Source of the DNA: Arthrobacter sp. zg-Y820
GTDB taxonomy: Bacteria > Actinomycetota > Actinomycetes > Actinomycetales > Micrococcaceae
Assembly: GCF_030142155.1 (NCBI RefSeq)
Contig: NZ_CP126247.1
Coordinates: forward strand, 1,984,001-2,048,000
Reading direction: 5' to 3'
DNA length: 64,000 nt
Shown piece after piece: positions 9,565-18,303 of this stretch (the first letter of the stretch is position 1; each line of letters opens with the position of its first letter). The position numbers and the translations under genes were made by a program. Below the pieces are notes generated by a model. It searched no databases and had not been told where the DNA came from. It worked only from the letters and a program-made list of their open reading frames with translations.

Positions 9565-9647
9565 GGTGAAGGGGCAGTGGGGCGCTCGACGGCAAGGGAG
9601 GTCCTGCGGCAATTAGCCGGAACGTCTTCCCTTGCCCACCCGGGGCA

Positions 9648-10586
9648 TCAGGGATGTGGCCTCACTTCGGCGAGGAGGGTGCTCACTGCATTCAGCATTT
9701 GGGTGAATCCAGGCTGCTCGACGGGGAAGTGGCCGCAGCCTTCCAGCACGACAAGCGATTTCTCTGCTGCAACGCGGTTAAAGAAGGGCTGACTGACCTC
9801 CAGGGGAGTCCACCGATCGTTGCCGGGGTGGATCATCAGGACCGGCGTATCAGTGAACCGCTCCGGCTCAACAAGCGGCAGGGATTCGAGGAAGCTGCGC
9901 ATCCATCCGAGAGGTACGCGTCCGCCTCCGCCGCTCTTGTCAGCAATGACTTCATCAACAAGTCCCTGGCCGTTGGCTACATGCCGCATGTCTGCAATCC
10001 ATCGAATGGGCACACGCACGTTCGCGAGCGGGCCTGCTGCGACTGCCATTGCGGGGGCAGCCATGCTCGCCAGGGCCGGATGCCACGTCAGGCGTCGGCG
10101 CACGCCCGGGTCGCGCGGGTCAAGCAGGCAGGTGACGACCAAACGGGACGCCAGTCCTGTTGCTGCTGCCGCATCGTAGGCAAGCATGCCACCCATGCTT
10201 GCTCCCATCATGACAAGGGGGCGCTCATCGTCTTCTTTCCGCACCAGATCGACCAGAAGCTGCTGCCAGTCTCCGTACCGGACTCGTCCGAGCTGCCTCG
10301 TTGTTGTTTTGCCGTAGCCGGGAAGATCGGCAACCGTTACGTGAGCGCCCAGCTTCGAGAGGTGGGCGGCGTACGGCCACATTGCCGCACTATTGCCACC
10401 GGCGCCGTGGACAAGCAGCATCCGCACGGGAGCCTCTGGAGAGCCAATATGTTCGACGTGAACGTGGGAATCCCGCCACTTCCATGTGGAAGTCGATCGC
10501 AGAACCGCTTCACCGATCAGTGCGGGAATGTGCTTTTCGTAGCGGCGCTCATCTCGGAGTTCTGCGGGTAAATGACAGGCACGCAC
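9648..10586 (-). CDS. Alpha/beta hydrolase
   Basis: The 312-residue protein has a complete hydrolase triad: nucleophile Ser in GASMGG, Asp in HPGNDRWTP and His in GCGHFPVEQ. The oxyanion segment LVHGAGGNSAAMWP is also present. The GTG at 10586 has AGGAGG 8 bases upstream and lies 13 bases after the stop of the LacI regulator gene, so they form one operon. A longer frame to 10703 overlaps the regulator and was rejected. Its position in the arabinose regulon suggests it may deesterify sugar-derived substrates such as acetylated or feruloylated arabinosides; that is inference only. Confidence 0.85.
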   Translation of the reverse strand: MRACHLPAELRDERRYEKHIPALIGEAVLRSTSTWKWRDSHVHVEHIGSPEAPVRMLLVHGAGGNSAAMWPYAAHLSKLGAHVTVADLPGYGKTTTRQLGRVRYGDWQQLLVDLVRKEDDERPLVMMGASMGGMLAYDAAAATGLASRLVVTCLLDPRDPGVRRRLTWHPALASMAAPAMAVAAGPLANVRVPIRWIADMRHVANGQGLVDEVIADKSGGGGRVPLGWMRSFLESLPLVEPERFTDTPVLMIHPGNDRWTPLEVSQPFFNRVAAEKSLVVLEGCGHFPVEQPGFTQMLNAVSTLLAEVRPHP

Positions 10587-10599
10587 CTCACGCACCTCC

Positions 10600-11607
10600 T
10601 TAGTGCGGGGGAGCGGTGCTGCCCCGCACGATGAGCTCGGGTGAGGGTGGAGATCCGGGGCCGGAAGCACCCGACCCTGCGATCTGCTGCAGGAGCCGGT
10701 CAATGCAGTACCTGCCCATGGCGCGGAAGTCCTGGCGGATGGTCGTCAGCGGAGGCAGGAAGTATGCGGCTTCGGGCTGGTCGTCGAAACCGACAACGCT
10801 GATGTCCCCGGGCACGCTGATGCCCCGCTCGTGCAGTGCCCGCGTGAATCCCAGCGCCATCTGGTCATTCGCGACGAAGACTGCAGTGTGGGCGGCAACG
10901 TCGAACTCCAGTCCGTTGCGGTAGCCCGACTCGGAGCCCCAGTTTCCGGTCATCGGCGGGGCTGCCGCCAGCCCCCGTGCCTGCAGCTCCTCGCGCCAGC
11001 CCGCTGCCCGCCGCTGCGCGTCCATCCACTGTTCCGGACCGGCCAGATGGGCGATGGTGCGGTGTCCAAGGTCGGCAAGGTGCGCCACCGCCAGGCGCGC
11101 TGCGTATTCCTGGTTCCCCTCGGGAGCCAGGCCGTTGGCCGCAATCTCGAGCGGGATCTTCAGTTCCAGGTTGCTGAAAAGGTCCACCGTGGCCTGGGCG
11201 GGAGCCACCACCACGATCCCGTCCGGTGCCTGGTTCAGCAGATGGTTCACCGACTCCAGCATGGCCTTTCGGGTCATCCCGCGCAGGCCGGCGACGCTGA
11301 CAAAATAGCCGTTCCGGAAGGCGGCTTCCTGCAGCCCGAGCAGGGTGCTCGCCGGCCCGTACTGCTCAAGCTCGGTGATGATCACCCCGATGACTTTCGA
11401 GGAGCGCGTGACGAGCGACCGCGCCGCCGCATTGCGCCGGTAGCCGAGGTCCTCAATGGCCGCCGAAACCCGTTCCTTGGTGGCAGGGCTGACATTCGGG
11501 TGGTCGTTCAGCACCCGGGAGACCGTCTGGTGGGAGACGCCGGCCAGGCGGGCGACGTCTTCCATGGTCGGCGCCGAGCCGGACGGCCTGCGGTGTGACG
11601 GGGGCAT
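10600..11607 (-). CDS. LacI-family transcriptional repressor, probable arabinose regulator
   Basis: This 335-residue protein has an N-terminal LacI helix-turn-helix (TMEDVARLAGVSHQTVSRVLN, hinge helix RRNAAARSLVTRSS at about 55–70). A periplasmic-binding-protein-like effector domain follows, with GVIITELEQYGPAS and the C-terminal ISVVGFDDQPEAAYFLPPLTTIRQD signature. It lies between the galM-like gene and a hydrolase on the minus strand and is flanked by two similar palindromic operators. The effector is probably arabinose or a related sugar. Many Gram-positive arabinose operons instead use GntR/LacI chimeric AraR; this protein has a normal LacI HTH. No own promoter is evident, so it is likely co-transcribed with the upstream epimerase gene. 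Confidence 0.92.
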   Translation of the reverse strand: MPPSHRRPSGSAPTMEDVARLAGVSHQTVSRVLNDHPNVSPATKERVSAAIEDLGYRRNAAARSLVTRSSKVIGVIITELEQYGPASTLLGLQEAAFRNGYFVSVAGLRGMTRKAMLESVNHLLNQAPDGIVVVAPAQATVDLFSNLELKIPLEIAANGLAPEGNQEYAARLAVAHLADLGHRTIAHLAGPEQWMDAQRRAAGWREELQARGLAAAPPMTGNWGSESGYRNGLEFDVAAHTAVFVANDQMALGFTRALHERGISVPGDISVVGFDDQPEAAYFLPPLTTIRQDFRAMGRYCIDRLLQQIAGSGASGPGSPPSPELIVRGSTAPPH

Positions 11608-11689
11608 GGGCTGCTTTCAGTAGGTGCGGCACTGTGAGGTGTGGAGGACGAGGTGAAGCGGAGTGCGGTGAGGCGGGGAAGAGAAAAGG

Positions 11690-12601
11690 CTACCCGGCGC
11701 TGATGGAGTACGAAAAAGAATGGCGGTCGCCCGGCTCCAGGATCACCAGGTCCGTGCCGGTGTTGAAGGCATCCGGCGGGCAGGTCATGGGTTCCACCGC
11801 CATGCCGCGCCGGCCGAGTTCCTCCCCGGAATAAACCTGCAGCCAGCCGGACCCGCCCGTCCCGCCCGCCGAAGTCAGGACGCTCGCGGCACCGGTAGCG
11901 GGGTTCCGCAGGGTGACGTGCCAGAGGGCGGGCAGGCCGGTGAAGGCGTGGTCCAGGCTCATGGTGCCCAGGGTCCGGGGATGCGCAAAGTCGAACTCGG
12001 TGCCTGCCGTTTCCTTCAGTTCCAGGGGCAGCAGCCGGTCATCGGTCATCAGCACGTGCGAAGCCGTGAAGGCCACCTCGCAGTCGTCCACCGGAGCGCC
12101 GTCCACTGTGAGGTAGGGATGCGAGGACACTCCGTACGGCGCCGCGGTGCGGCCGGCATTTCTCGCCTCCACCACCAGGGTCAGTCCGGTCTCGGCATTC
12201 AGTGTGAACTCCGCGCGCAGCAGCAGCTGGTGCGGGTAGCCCGGCTGGCCGTGCAGCGTGTGTTCAAGCACGACGGCGTTGGCTGAGCGGGCGGCCACCG
12301 TCCAGTCCGCCCACACGACCAGCCCGTGCAGGGCGGTTGCGGTGGACGCCTCGTTCACGGGAACCGAGTACTCCACGCCGCGGAAGCTGTACGTTCCGGA
12401 ATCAATCCGGTTGGGCCAGGGAGCCAGCGTCTTGCCTGCGTAGGCATGCGGCACCAGATCCGGATCGAACGGCAGGACGAGGTCCCGCTCCCCAAAGCGC
12501 AGGCTCTGGATTCCGGCCCCCACCGTCGCGATGCCCGCCGAGTACTGCCCCGCTTCGAGCACAATGATCTGCCCGTTGGGGGTGGTTAGTGGATTGTTCA
12601 T
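11690..12601 (-). CDS. Aldose 1-epimerase family protein
   Basis: The 303-residue galactose-mutarotase-like protein contains the expected features: an early PWPNRIDSGTYSF block, the catalytic-His region ATALHGLV, GVSSHPYLTV with a second conserved His, and a late Glu in AVEPMTCPPDAFNTG. Such enzymes interconvert the alpha and beta anomers of aldoses, here most plausibly L-arabinose entering the pathway. It heads a probable operon with the LacI regulator and a hydrolase, and a LacI-type palindrome lies 90 bases upstream. The length is normal and no frameshift is visible. Confidence 0.9.
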   Translation of the reverse strand: MNNPLTTPNGQIIVLEAGQYSAGIATVGAGIQSLRFGERDLVLPFDPDLVPHAYAGKTLAPWPNRIDSGTYSFRGVEYSVPVNEASTATALHGLVVWADWTVAARSANAVVLEHTLHGQPGYPHQLLLRAEFTLNAETGLTLVVEARNAGRTAAPYGVSSHPYLTVDGAPVDDCEVAFTASHVLMTDDRLLPLELKETAGTEFDFAHPRTLGTMSLDHAFTGLPALWHVTLRNPATGAASVLTSAGGTGGSGWLQVYSGEELGRRGMAVEPMTCPPDAFNTGTDLVILEPGDRHSFSYSISAG

Positions 12602-12690
12602 GTCCGGCTCCTGTCGGCGGCGGGGTTATCCCCGGTGTCCTGGGAACTGCCCGGAATGCGTCCTGCGTGCACTGCGATTCACGAGTTTAC

Positions 12691-12706
12691 CTGTGAGCGC
12701 TAACAG
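12691..12706. promoter_or_regulatory. LacI-family operator before the aldose epimerase gene
   Basis: CTGTGAGCGCTAACAG is an imperfect palindrome sharing the AGCGCTAACA core with the araB operator. It lies directly upstream of a possible -10 (TAAACT, minus strand 12689–12684), so it would autoregulate the epimerase–regulator–hydrolase operon. Confidence 0.72.
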
Positions 12707-12875
12707 GGCCCGATTCCGGGCTGCCCAGCCACCCAAATGGAAGGGAATTCTTGCGGAGATGAAGACGTTTATCGAACTGGGGCGTCATGATTCTGACCAT
12801 TGCCGGCGGCAACGCCCGCCGCCCCGGCCAGGGAGCCGCCGACCCGTCGCCCCTATTTGCTGGAAGGAAGGAGCC

Positions 12876-13418
12876 TTGGAAATAACGACCACTCTCCGCC
12901 GGATCGAGCCTCGCGCGGCTGCCGACGGATCCCAGATCTTCGCGCTGGCCACTGACGCCGGGCTGCTGCTGACGGAGCCTCATAACCTCGCCCCGCGCAG
13001 GCTCGCCGAAGTGATGCCGCTGAACCGGCGCATCCGCGCCCACGTTGCACTGACCGTCGATGACCATGACCTTGCTGTCCGAGACTGGCGGATCGCCCGC
13101 TCCGCCGAGCTGCTGCCGGAAGTGGCGCTGGCGGACGTGGAATGGGATGGCCGGTTCGGGATGCCCGTCGACTACTACGACCACGACGCCGCTGCTGCCG
13201 CAGCGCCGGACACCCGCTGGTCCGTCGTTCGGCATGGCCCTGATCGCCGCTTTGTGATCGACCCGACCGCCGACTACCGCCGCGCTTTCACTGTGGCCCG
13301 GGAGCATAATCTGGGCGACGACTACCGCGCGGACTCATTCGATGATCGGTTCGTCGTGGTCGCCGCGTCACTCGCCGAATGGAACTGTTACGCCGCCAAC
13401 GGACCCCACGCCGACTGA
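12876..13418 (+). CDS. Hypothetical protein
   Basis: The frame is open well upstream, but the translation before 12876 looks like noncoding sequence. A TTG at 12876 sits 5 bases after a strong GGAAGGAGCC site and gives a 180-residue acidic soluble protein. It has a beta-rich N-terminal half (TTLRRIEPRAAADGSQIFALATDAGLL), a PLNRRIRAHVALTVDDHDLAVRDWRIARS segment and an aromatic acidic C-terminus (EHNLGDDYRADSFDDRFVVVAASLAEWNCYA). No family is recognised. The start codon and SD argue that it is expressed. It stands alone between the arabinose regulon and a truncated regulator. Confidence 0.55.
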   Translation: MEITTTLRRIEPRAAADGSQIFALATDAGLLLTEPHNLAPRRLAEVMPLNRRIRAHVALTVDDHDLAVRDWRIARSAELLPEVALADVEWDGRFGMPVDYYDHDAAAAAAPDTRWSVVRHGPDRRFVIDPTADYRRAFTVAREHNLGDDYRADSFDDRFVVVAASLAEWNCYAANGPHAD

Positions 13419-13491
13419 AAGGCCGCCAGCCGCGGCGCAGCGTGGTGCGTCCGGCGTCGTCCAGCGCGGCGGTGTCGGTGCCGGCAGAGCC

Positions 13492-13878
13492 GTGCTGATC
13501 CTGACCACATATGACAGCGACGCCGACATCCTGGCAGCGATCGATGCCGGAGCTGCCGGCTACATGCTCAAGGACGCGGCACCGGAGGAGATGCGCAGCG
13601 CCGTGGCGGCAGCCGCCGAAGGACGCACGGCTCTGGCCCCGCAGGTGGCCGGGCGCCTGCTCGGACAGCTGCGGAGCCCGGAAACCACCCTCAGCCCGCG
13701 TGAGCTGGAGCTGCTGGAACTGCTCGCGGACGGCATGTCCAACCGCGCCATGGCCCGGCAGCTCTTCATCTCCGAAGCCACCGTTAAAACGCACCTGCAC
13801 ATTTACGAGAAGCTGGGCGTGGACAACCGCACTGCCGCCGTCAACGAGGCCCGCAAGTGCCGCATCATCCGGCGCTAG
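13492..13878 (+). pseudogene. NarL/LuxR-type response regulator, N-terminally truncated
   Basis: Homology begins at VLILTTYDSDADIL, which is beta-4 of a receiver domain, and continues through GAAGYMLKDA (conserved Lys) to a complete LuxR helix-turn-helix (LSPRELELLELLADGMSNRAMARQLFISEATVKTHL). The first half of the receiver, including the phospho-acceptor Asp, is missing. The preceding 73 bases encode unrelated sequence and no ribosome-binding site or credible start exists at the junction. No sensor kinase is adjacent. It is therefore best read as a remnant of a two-component regulator. If it were translated it would be an unphosphorylatable DNA-binding domain. Confidence 0.75.
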
Positions 13879-13904
13879 CGCCGATTAGGGACGGCTAACT
13901 GCCA

Positions 13905-15605
13905 TCAGGCGGAGGACAGGCTGTGGACCCGCGTTTCCCAGGGCCGCAGCACGTCCGGATCACCCGGCTCCGAGTAGTTGCCGAGCACCAGCTGATGCCG
14001 GTTCAGGTAGGTCGGCACCGTCAAGAGTCCACCGGAGACATTGCACATCACTGCCAATTCCTCATTTCCCAGCCGGCGCCGAAAGGCAAAGAGCACCGGA
14101 TCGCTGGGATCCATCAGCTCGAAGTCGCCCAGCGAGACCACTTGAGAAGCGTGGCGCAGGGCAATGAGCCGCTGGTAATAGCGGAACACCGAGTTTTCCG
14201 CTGCCCGGTCCGCCGCGGCGTTGACGGTCCGGTAGTTGGCATTGACATCGATCCAGGGCGTGCCGGTGGTGAAGCCGGCGTTCGGCCCGTCATCCCACTG
14301 CATGGGTGTGCGGGCATTGTCCCGGCTGACCCGGTTCAGGGTGGCCAGGATGTGGTCACGGCTCACGCCGCGGGTGAGCGCGAAATCGTAGTAGGCCAGT
14401 GTCTCCAGGTCGCGGTACTGCTCCAGGGAAGTGAACCCGGCGTTGGTCATCCCGATCTCCTCGCCCTGGTAGATATAGGGCGTGCCGCGCTGCAGATGCT
14501 GCAGTGTTGCCCACAGGGTGGCTGATTCGTAGCGGTACTCGGTGTCATCGCCGAAACGGGAGACCGCCCGGGGTTGGTCATGGTTGCCCAGGTACAGGCT
14601 GTTCCATCCCCGGTCCGACAGCGAGCGCTGCCACCGGTTCCAGATGGTTTTCAGGTCCTGCAGCCGCATGGGCAGCGGATCCCACTTGCCGCCGGGTCCG
14701 CGGTCCAGGCGCATGTGCTCGAATTGGAAGACCATGTCCAGTTCGCCGCGCAGCGCATCGGTGAAGAGCACAGCCTCATCCACGGTGACACCGTCGGTTT
14801 CCCCGACCACCAGGTAATCCGTGTCCCGGTAATTGAAGACCGCCCGCATCATTTCCTGCAGAAACTCATGCACCCGGGGGCCGGAAACATAGGAGGGGGC
14901 GCCGTTGGCGTACATCCCTCCGGCACCCACCGGACTGTCAGGCAGGGAGGGCCGCTTGGAGATGAAGTTGATCGCGTCCATGCGGAACCCGTCAATGCCG
15001 CGGTCCAGCCACCAGTTCATCATGTCGTAGACCCGCCGGCGCACGCGTGTGCTTTCCCAGTTCAGGTCCGGCTGGTGGGGGCTGAACAGGTGCAGATAGT
15101 ACTGTTCGGTTCCCGGATGGTAGGTCCACGCGCTCCCGCCGAAAATCGAGCCCCAGTTGTTGGGCTCGGCACCTGGTTCATCGGGTGAGAACCCGCGCCG
15201 GGGATCACGCCAAAAATAGGAGTCCCGCGACTCGTTGCTGCGCGAGGACGAAGAGACCTTGAAGGCCGAGTGCTGATCGGAGGTGTGGTTCACCACAAGG
15301 TCCATGATCAGCTTCATGCCGCGCCGGTGCACTTCGGCCAGCATCCTGTCGAACTCCTCCTCGGTACCGTACAACTCGTCGATCCGCCGGTAGTTGCTGA
15401 TGTCGTAGCCGTTGTCGTACTGGGGGGACTCATGGATGGGCGAGAGCCAAAGGACGTCCACCCCCAGCTCCCTGAGATAGTCCAAGCGGTTTATGATGCC
15501 GGTGAGATCACCCACACCGTCGCCTGAGCTGTCGGCGAAGCTCCGGGTGTAGATCTGATACACCACGGCGTTGGTCCACCACGCCGGCTGATAGGGATTC
15601 CTCAT
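13905..15605 (-). CDS. GH13 alpha-glucosidase / oligo-1,6-glucosidase family protein
   Basis: The 566-residue protein is a full-length GH13 hydrolase. Conserved regions appear in order: VVNHTSDQH (region I), GFRMDAINF with nucleophile Asp210, VVGETDG with acid/base Glu269, and YLGNHDQPR with transition-state-stabilising Asp343. The substrate is likely maltose, isomaltose or short malto-oligosaccharides in the cytoplasm. In related Bacillus and yeast enzymes the residue after the nucleophile influences alpha-1,4 versus alpha-1,6 preference; here it is Ala, which favours maltase-like activity. The ATG at 15605 is preceded by GGACCGGAAG and begins at the typical WWTNAVVYQIYTRSF N-terminus. No regulator is adjacent. 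Confidence 0.92.
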   Translation of the reverse strand: MRNPYQPAWWTNAVVYQIYTRSFADSSGDGVGDLTGIINRLDYLRELGVDVLWLSPIHESPQYDNGYDISNYRRIDELYGTEEEFDRMLAEVHRRGMKLIMDLVVNHTSDQHSAFKVSSSSRSNESRDSYFWRDPRRGFSPDEPGAEPNNWGSIFGGSAWTYHPGTEQYYLHLFSPHQPDLNWESTRVRRRVYDMMNWWLDRGIDGFRMDAINFISKRPSLPDSPVGAGGMYANGAPSYVSGPRVHEFLQEMMRAVFNYRDTDYLVVGETDGVTVDEAVLFTDALRGELDMVFQFEHMRLDRGPGGKWDPLPMRLQDLKTIWNRWQRSLSDRGWNSLYLGNHDQPRAVSRFGDDTEYRYESATLWATLQHLQRGTPYIYQGEEIGMTNAGFTSLEQYRDLETLAYYDFALTRGVSRDHILATLNRVSRDNARTPMQWDDGPNAGFTTGTPWIDVNANYRTVNAAADRAAENSVFRYYQRLIALRHASQVVSLGDFELMDPSDPVLFAFRRRLGNEELAVMCNVSGGLLTVPTYLNRHQLVLGNYSEPGDPDVLRPWETRVHSLSSA

Positions 15606-15873
15606 CGAACTTCCGGTCCTTTCGCAGGCCCACACAACGGGCGGCGCGCACGGCCCCCGGGACAGCGCACCGGCTGAACCCAGCTTAGGTTCCGGCGCTG
15701 CCCGCTTACAGGGTCAGGCAATCCTGCGCAGGCTCAGGACAGGGAATGCACCGGCGCCGGTGTCTCCGGCGACCGGCCCGGTTTTTGTTCAACAAGTGGA
15801 CAGGCGTAACGTAGTTGCGCCGGTCCGGCAATCGAACGGAACCGGAAAATTTCCACATTCAGAGGAGTACCTG

Positions 15874-17085
15874 GTGACGCGCGGCGGTCAGAAACTATGG
15901 ACCACGGGGTTTATCCTCGCAATTATCACCAATTTCTTCGTGTTCCTGGTGTTCTATCTGCTGATGACCACCATGGCGCTGTACGCCGTGGAACAGTTCT
16001 CCGTCTCGGACAGCTCCGCGGGTTTCGCCTCCGGATCCTTCGTCGTCGGCGCGTTGGTGGCCCGGATTTTCAGCGGCAAATTCCTGGACTTCATCGGGCG
16101 GCGGAAGCTGCTGCTCGGCGGCCTTGCTCTCTTCACCGCCGCGGCGCTGCTGTACCCCCTGGCCGACAGTTTTGCCGGACTGCTGGCCATCCGTCTGGTG
16201 CACGGCGCGGCGTTTGGTGCGGCCAGCACCTCGATTTCCGCGTCCGTCATGGGGCTCATTCCGGTTCACCGCCGCGGCGAGGGCACCGGCTACTTCGGCA
16301 TCTCCACCACGCTGGCCACCGCCGTCGGGCCCTTCCTCGCCGTGCTGATCGTGGACAGCATGACGTATGACTTCCTCTTCCTGGCCAGCGCTGCGTGCGC
16401 CGCCCTGGCGCTGATCGTCGCCCTGATGCTGAAGCTCCCCGAGCGCACGCCGACCCCGGCGGAACGGGCCCGCAAATGGCGGCTGCGGTTTACCGACATC
16501 CTGGATCCGGCGGCTCTGCCCATTGCCTCCATCATGTTTGTCGCCGGTGCGTCCTACGCCGGCATCCTGACCTTCATCAACTCCTACGCGAAGTCGGAGA
16601 ACCTGGTGGCGGCCGCCAGCGCGTTTTTCCTGGTGTATGCCGCCGTCGTGCTGGTATCGCGCCTCTTCATGGGCCGGCTGCAGGACACCTATGGTGACAA
16701 CGCAGTCATCTATCCCACATTGGTGTCCTTCGCCGTCGGACTGGCCCTGGTGGCCTGGGCGCCCAACGCCTTTGTGCTCGCCGCCGCCGGTGTGTTTGTC
16801 GGCATCGGCTTCGGTGCCCTGGTCCCCACCGGCCAGGCCATCGCCGTGACCATGGCGCCGCCGCACCGCATTGGCCTGGCCACCTCCACGTACTTCATCA
16901 TGATGGACGCGGGGGTGGGCCTGGGTCCGCTGGTCCTGGGCGCGCTGATCCCCGTAACCGGCTTCCACGGCATGTACTGGCTGCTGGCCGGCTGCATCGT
17001 GGCCACCACGGTGCTCTACCACTTTGTCCACGGGCACAAGCGCTACCGCCGCGGCGCCGAGCCTGCAACGGGCACTCCCGCCTGA
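15874..17085 (+). CDS. MFS transporter
   Basis: The 403-residue protein has 12 predicted membrane helices. A loop-2/3 motif of MFS type is seen as GKFLDFIGRRKLLLGGLALF, and its repeat as GRLQDTYGDNAVIYP in the second half. The long frame extends upstream to 15760, but the GTG at 15874 has AGAGGAG 6 bases before it and starts just before the first helix. Overall it resembles sugar-efflux or drug-efflux MFS proteins of the YfcJ/AraJ type; the substrate cannot be deduced. It is divergent from the GH13 gene and separated by 268 bases of non-coding DNA. Confidence 0.88.
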   Translation: MTRGGQKLWTTGFILAIITNFFVFLVFYLLMTTMALYAVEQFSVSDSSAGFASGSFVVGALVARIFSGKFLDFIGRRKLLLGGLALFTAAALLYPLADSFAGLLAIRLVHGAAFGAASTSISASVMGLIPVHRRGEGTGYFGISTTLATAVGPFLAVLIVDSMTYDFLFLASAACAALALIVALMLKLPERTPTPAERARKWRLRFTDILDPAALPIASIMFVAGASYAGILTFINSYAKSENLVAAASAFFLVYAAVVLVSRLFMGRLQDTYGDNAVIYPTLVSFAVGLALVAWAPNAFVLAAAGVFVGIGFGALVPTGQAIAVTMAPPHRIGLATSTYFIMMDAGVGLGPLVLGALIPVTGFHGMYWLLAGCIVATTVLYHFVHGHKRYRRGAEPATGTPA

Positions 17086-17134
17086 CGCCGGCCGCAGGCG
17101 TGACGCTCCGGAAAATCCGGAGTAGGTTATCGCC

Positions 17135-18157
17135 ATGGCCGGCAAAGCAACCACCCTCACTGTCCCTGGTCCGCACGGCGAGCGGGAAATGCGCATTTCC
17201 AGTCCGGACCGCATCCTCTGGCCCGAAATGGGGCTGACCAAGCTCGATCTGGCCCGCTATGTGGCCGAGGTGGGCAATGCGTTCATCGCAGCAAACGGCG
17301 ACCGCCCGGTCTCGCTGCAACGGTTTCCGGACGGCGTCGACGGCGAACAGTTCTTCTCGAAGAACCCGCCCAAGGGCGCCCCGGACTTCATCCGGGCCGT
17401 TACCGTCACCTATCCCAGCGCCCGCGCCCATCCGCAGCTCGTCCTCGACGAGCCCGCCGCCGTGGTCTGGGCGGTGCAGATGAACACCGTGGTCTTCCAC
17501 CCCTGGCCGTCCCGGGCGGAGGACACCGACAACCCGGACCAGCTGCGCATAGACCTGGATCCGCAGCCCGGCACCGGGTTCGACGACGCCGTCCCCGCCG
17601 CCGTCGAACTGCGCAAGGTCCTGGCGGAGGCCGGTTTGGAGGCGTTCATCAAGACCTCGGGCAACCGCGGCCTGCACGTCTACGCACCGATCAGCCCGGC
17701 CCACGAGTTCCTCGACGTCCGGCACGCGGTGATCGCCGCCGCCCGGGAACTGGAGCGCCGAATGCCGGACCAGGTGACCACCGCCTGGTGGAAGGAGGAG
17801 CGCGGGGAAAAGGTCTTCGTGGACTTCAACCAGGCCAACCGGGACCGCACCATCGCCGGCGCCTACAGCCCGCGGGCGCTGCCGCACGCACCGGTGTCCA
17901 CCCCGCTGGGCTGGGACGAACTGGAAGCTGCCGATCCGCGGGACTTCACCATCCGCACCGTTCCGGAGCGGCTGCGCACGGTGGGGGACCCGTGGGCGGA
18001 CATGGGTGCCAGCCCGGGCAGCATCGAGGTGCTGCTGGAATGGTGGCAGCGGGACCTGGACAACGGGCTGGGCGAGATGCCGTTTCCGCCGGATTATCCC
18101 AAGATGCCCGGCGAACCGATGCGGGTCCAGCCCAGCAGGGCCCGGAAAACGGAGTAG
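17135..18157 (+). CDS. Stand-alone LigD-type DNA polymerase/primase domain protein
   Basis: The 340-residue protein is the archaeo-eukaryotic primase-like polymerase domain of LigD-type NHEJ enzymes. It shows SPDRILWPEMGLTKLDLARY near the N-terminus, the metal-binding RIDLDP motif, the TSGNRGLHVY motif, and VFVDFNQANRDRTIAGAYSPR containing the third catalytic Asp. There is no nuclease or ligase domain, and no ku or ligase gene in this window. Actinobacteria often carry split LigD polymerase domains that fill gaps or add nucleotides during end joining. The ATG at 17135 follows GGAGTAGG. Confidence 0.92.
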   Translation: MAGKATTLTVPGPHGEREMRISSPDRILWPEMGLTKLDLARYVAEVGNAFIAANGDRPVSLQRFPDGVDGEQFFSKNPPKGAPDFIRAVTVTYPSARAHPQLVLDEPAAVVWAVQMNTVVFHPWPSRAEDTDNPDQLRIDLDPQPGTGFDDAVPAAVELRKVLAEAGLEAFIKTSGNRGLHVYAPISPAHEFLDVRHAVIAAARELERRMPDQVTTAWWKEERGEKVFVDFNQANRDRTIAGAYSPRALPHAPVSTPLGWDELEAADPRDFTIRTVPERLRTVGDPWADMGASPGSIEVLLEWWQRDLDNGLGEMPFPPDYPKMPGEPMRVQPSRARKTE

Positions 18158-18303
18158 CCGGGACAGGAATGGTTCCGGAACACGGACCGGCCCCGTCCAC
18201 AGCGTTTTTCCGGGTTCGGGGGCATGTCCCGTAAGGTGGAGCGAAGGTGCGCCGGGAAGTCTGGTCGGCAATAACATTGTCGACCGCTTTTTCAGGAGCA
18301 CCC

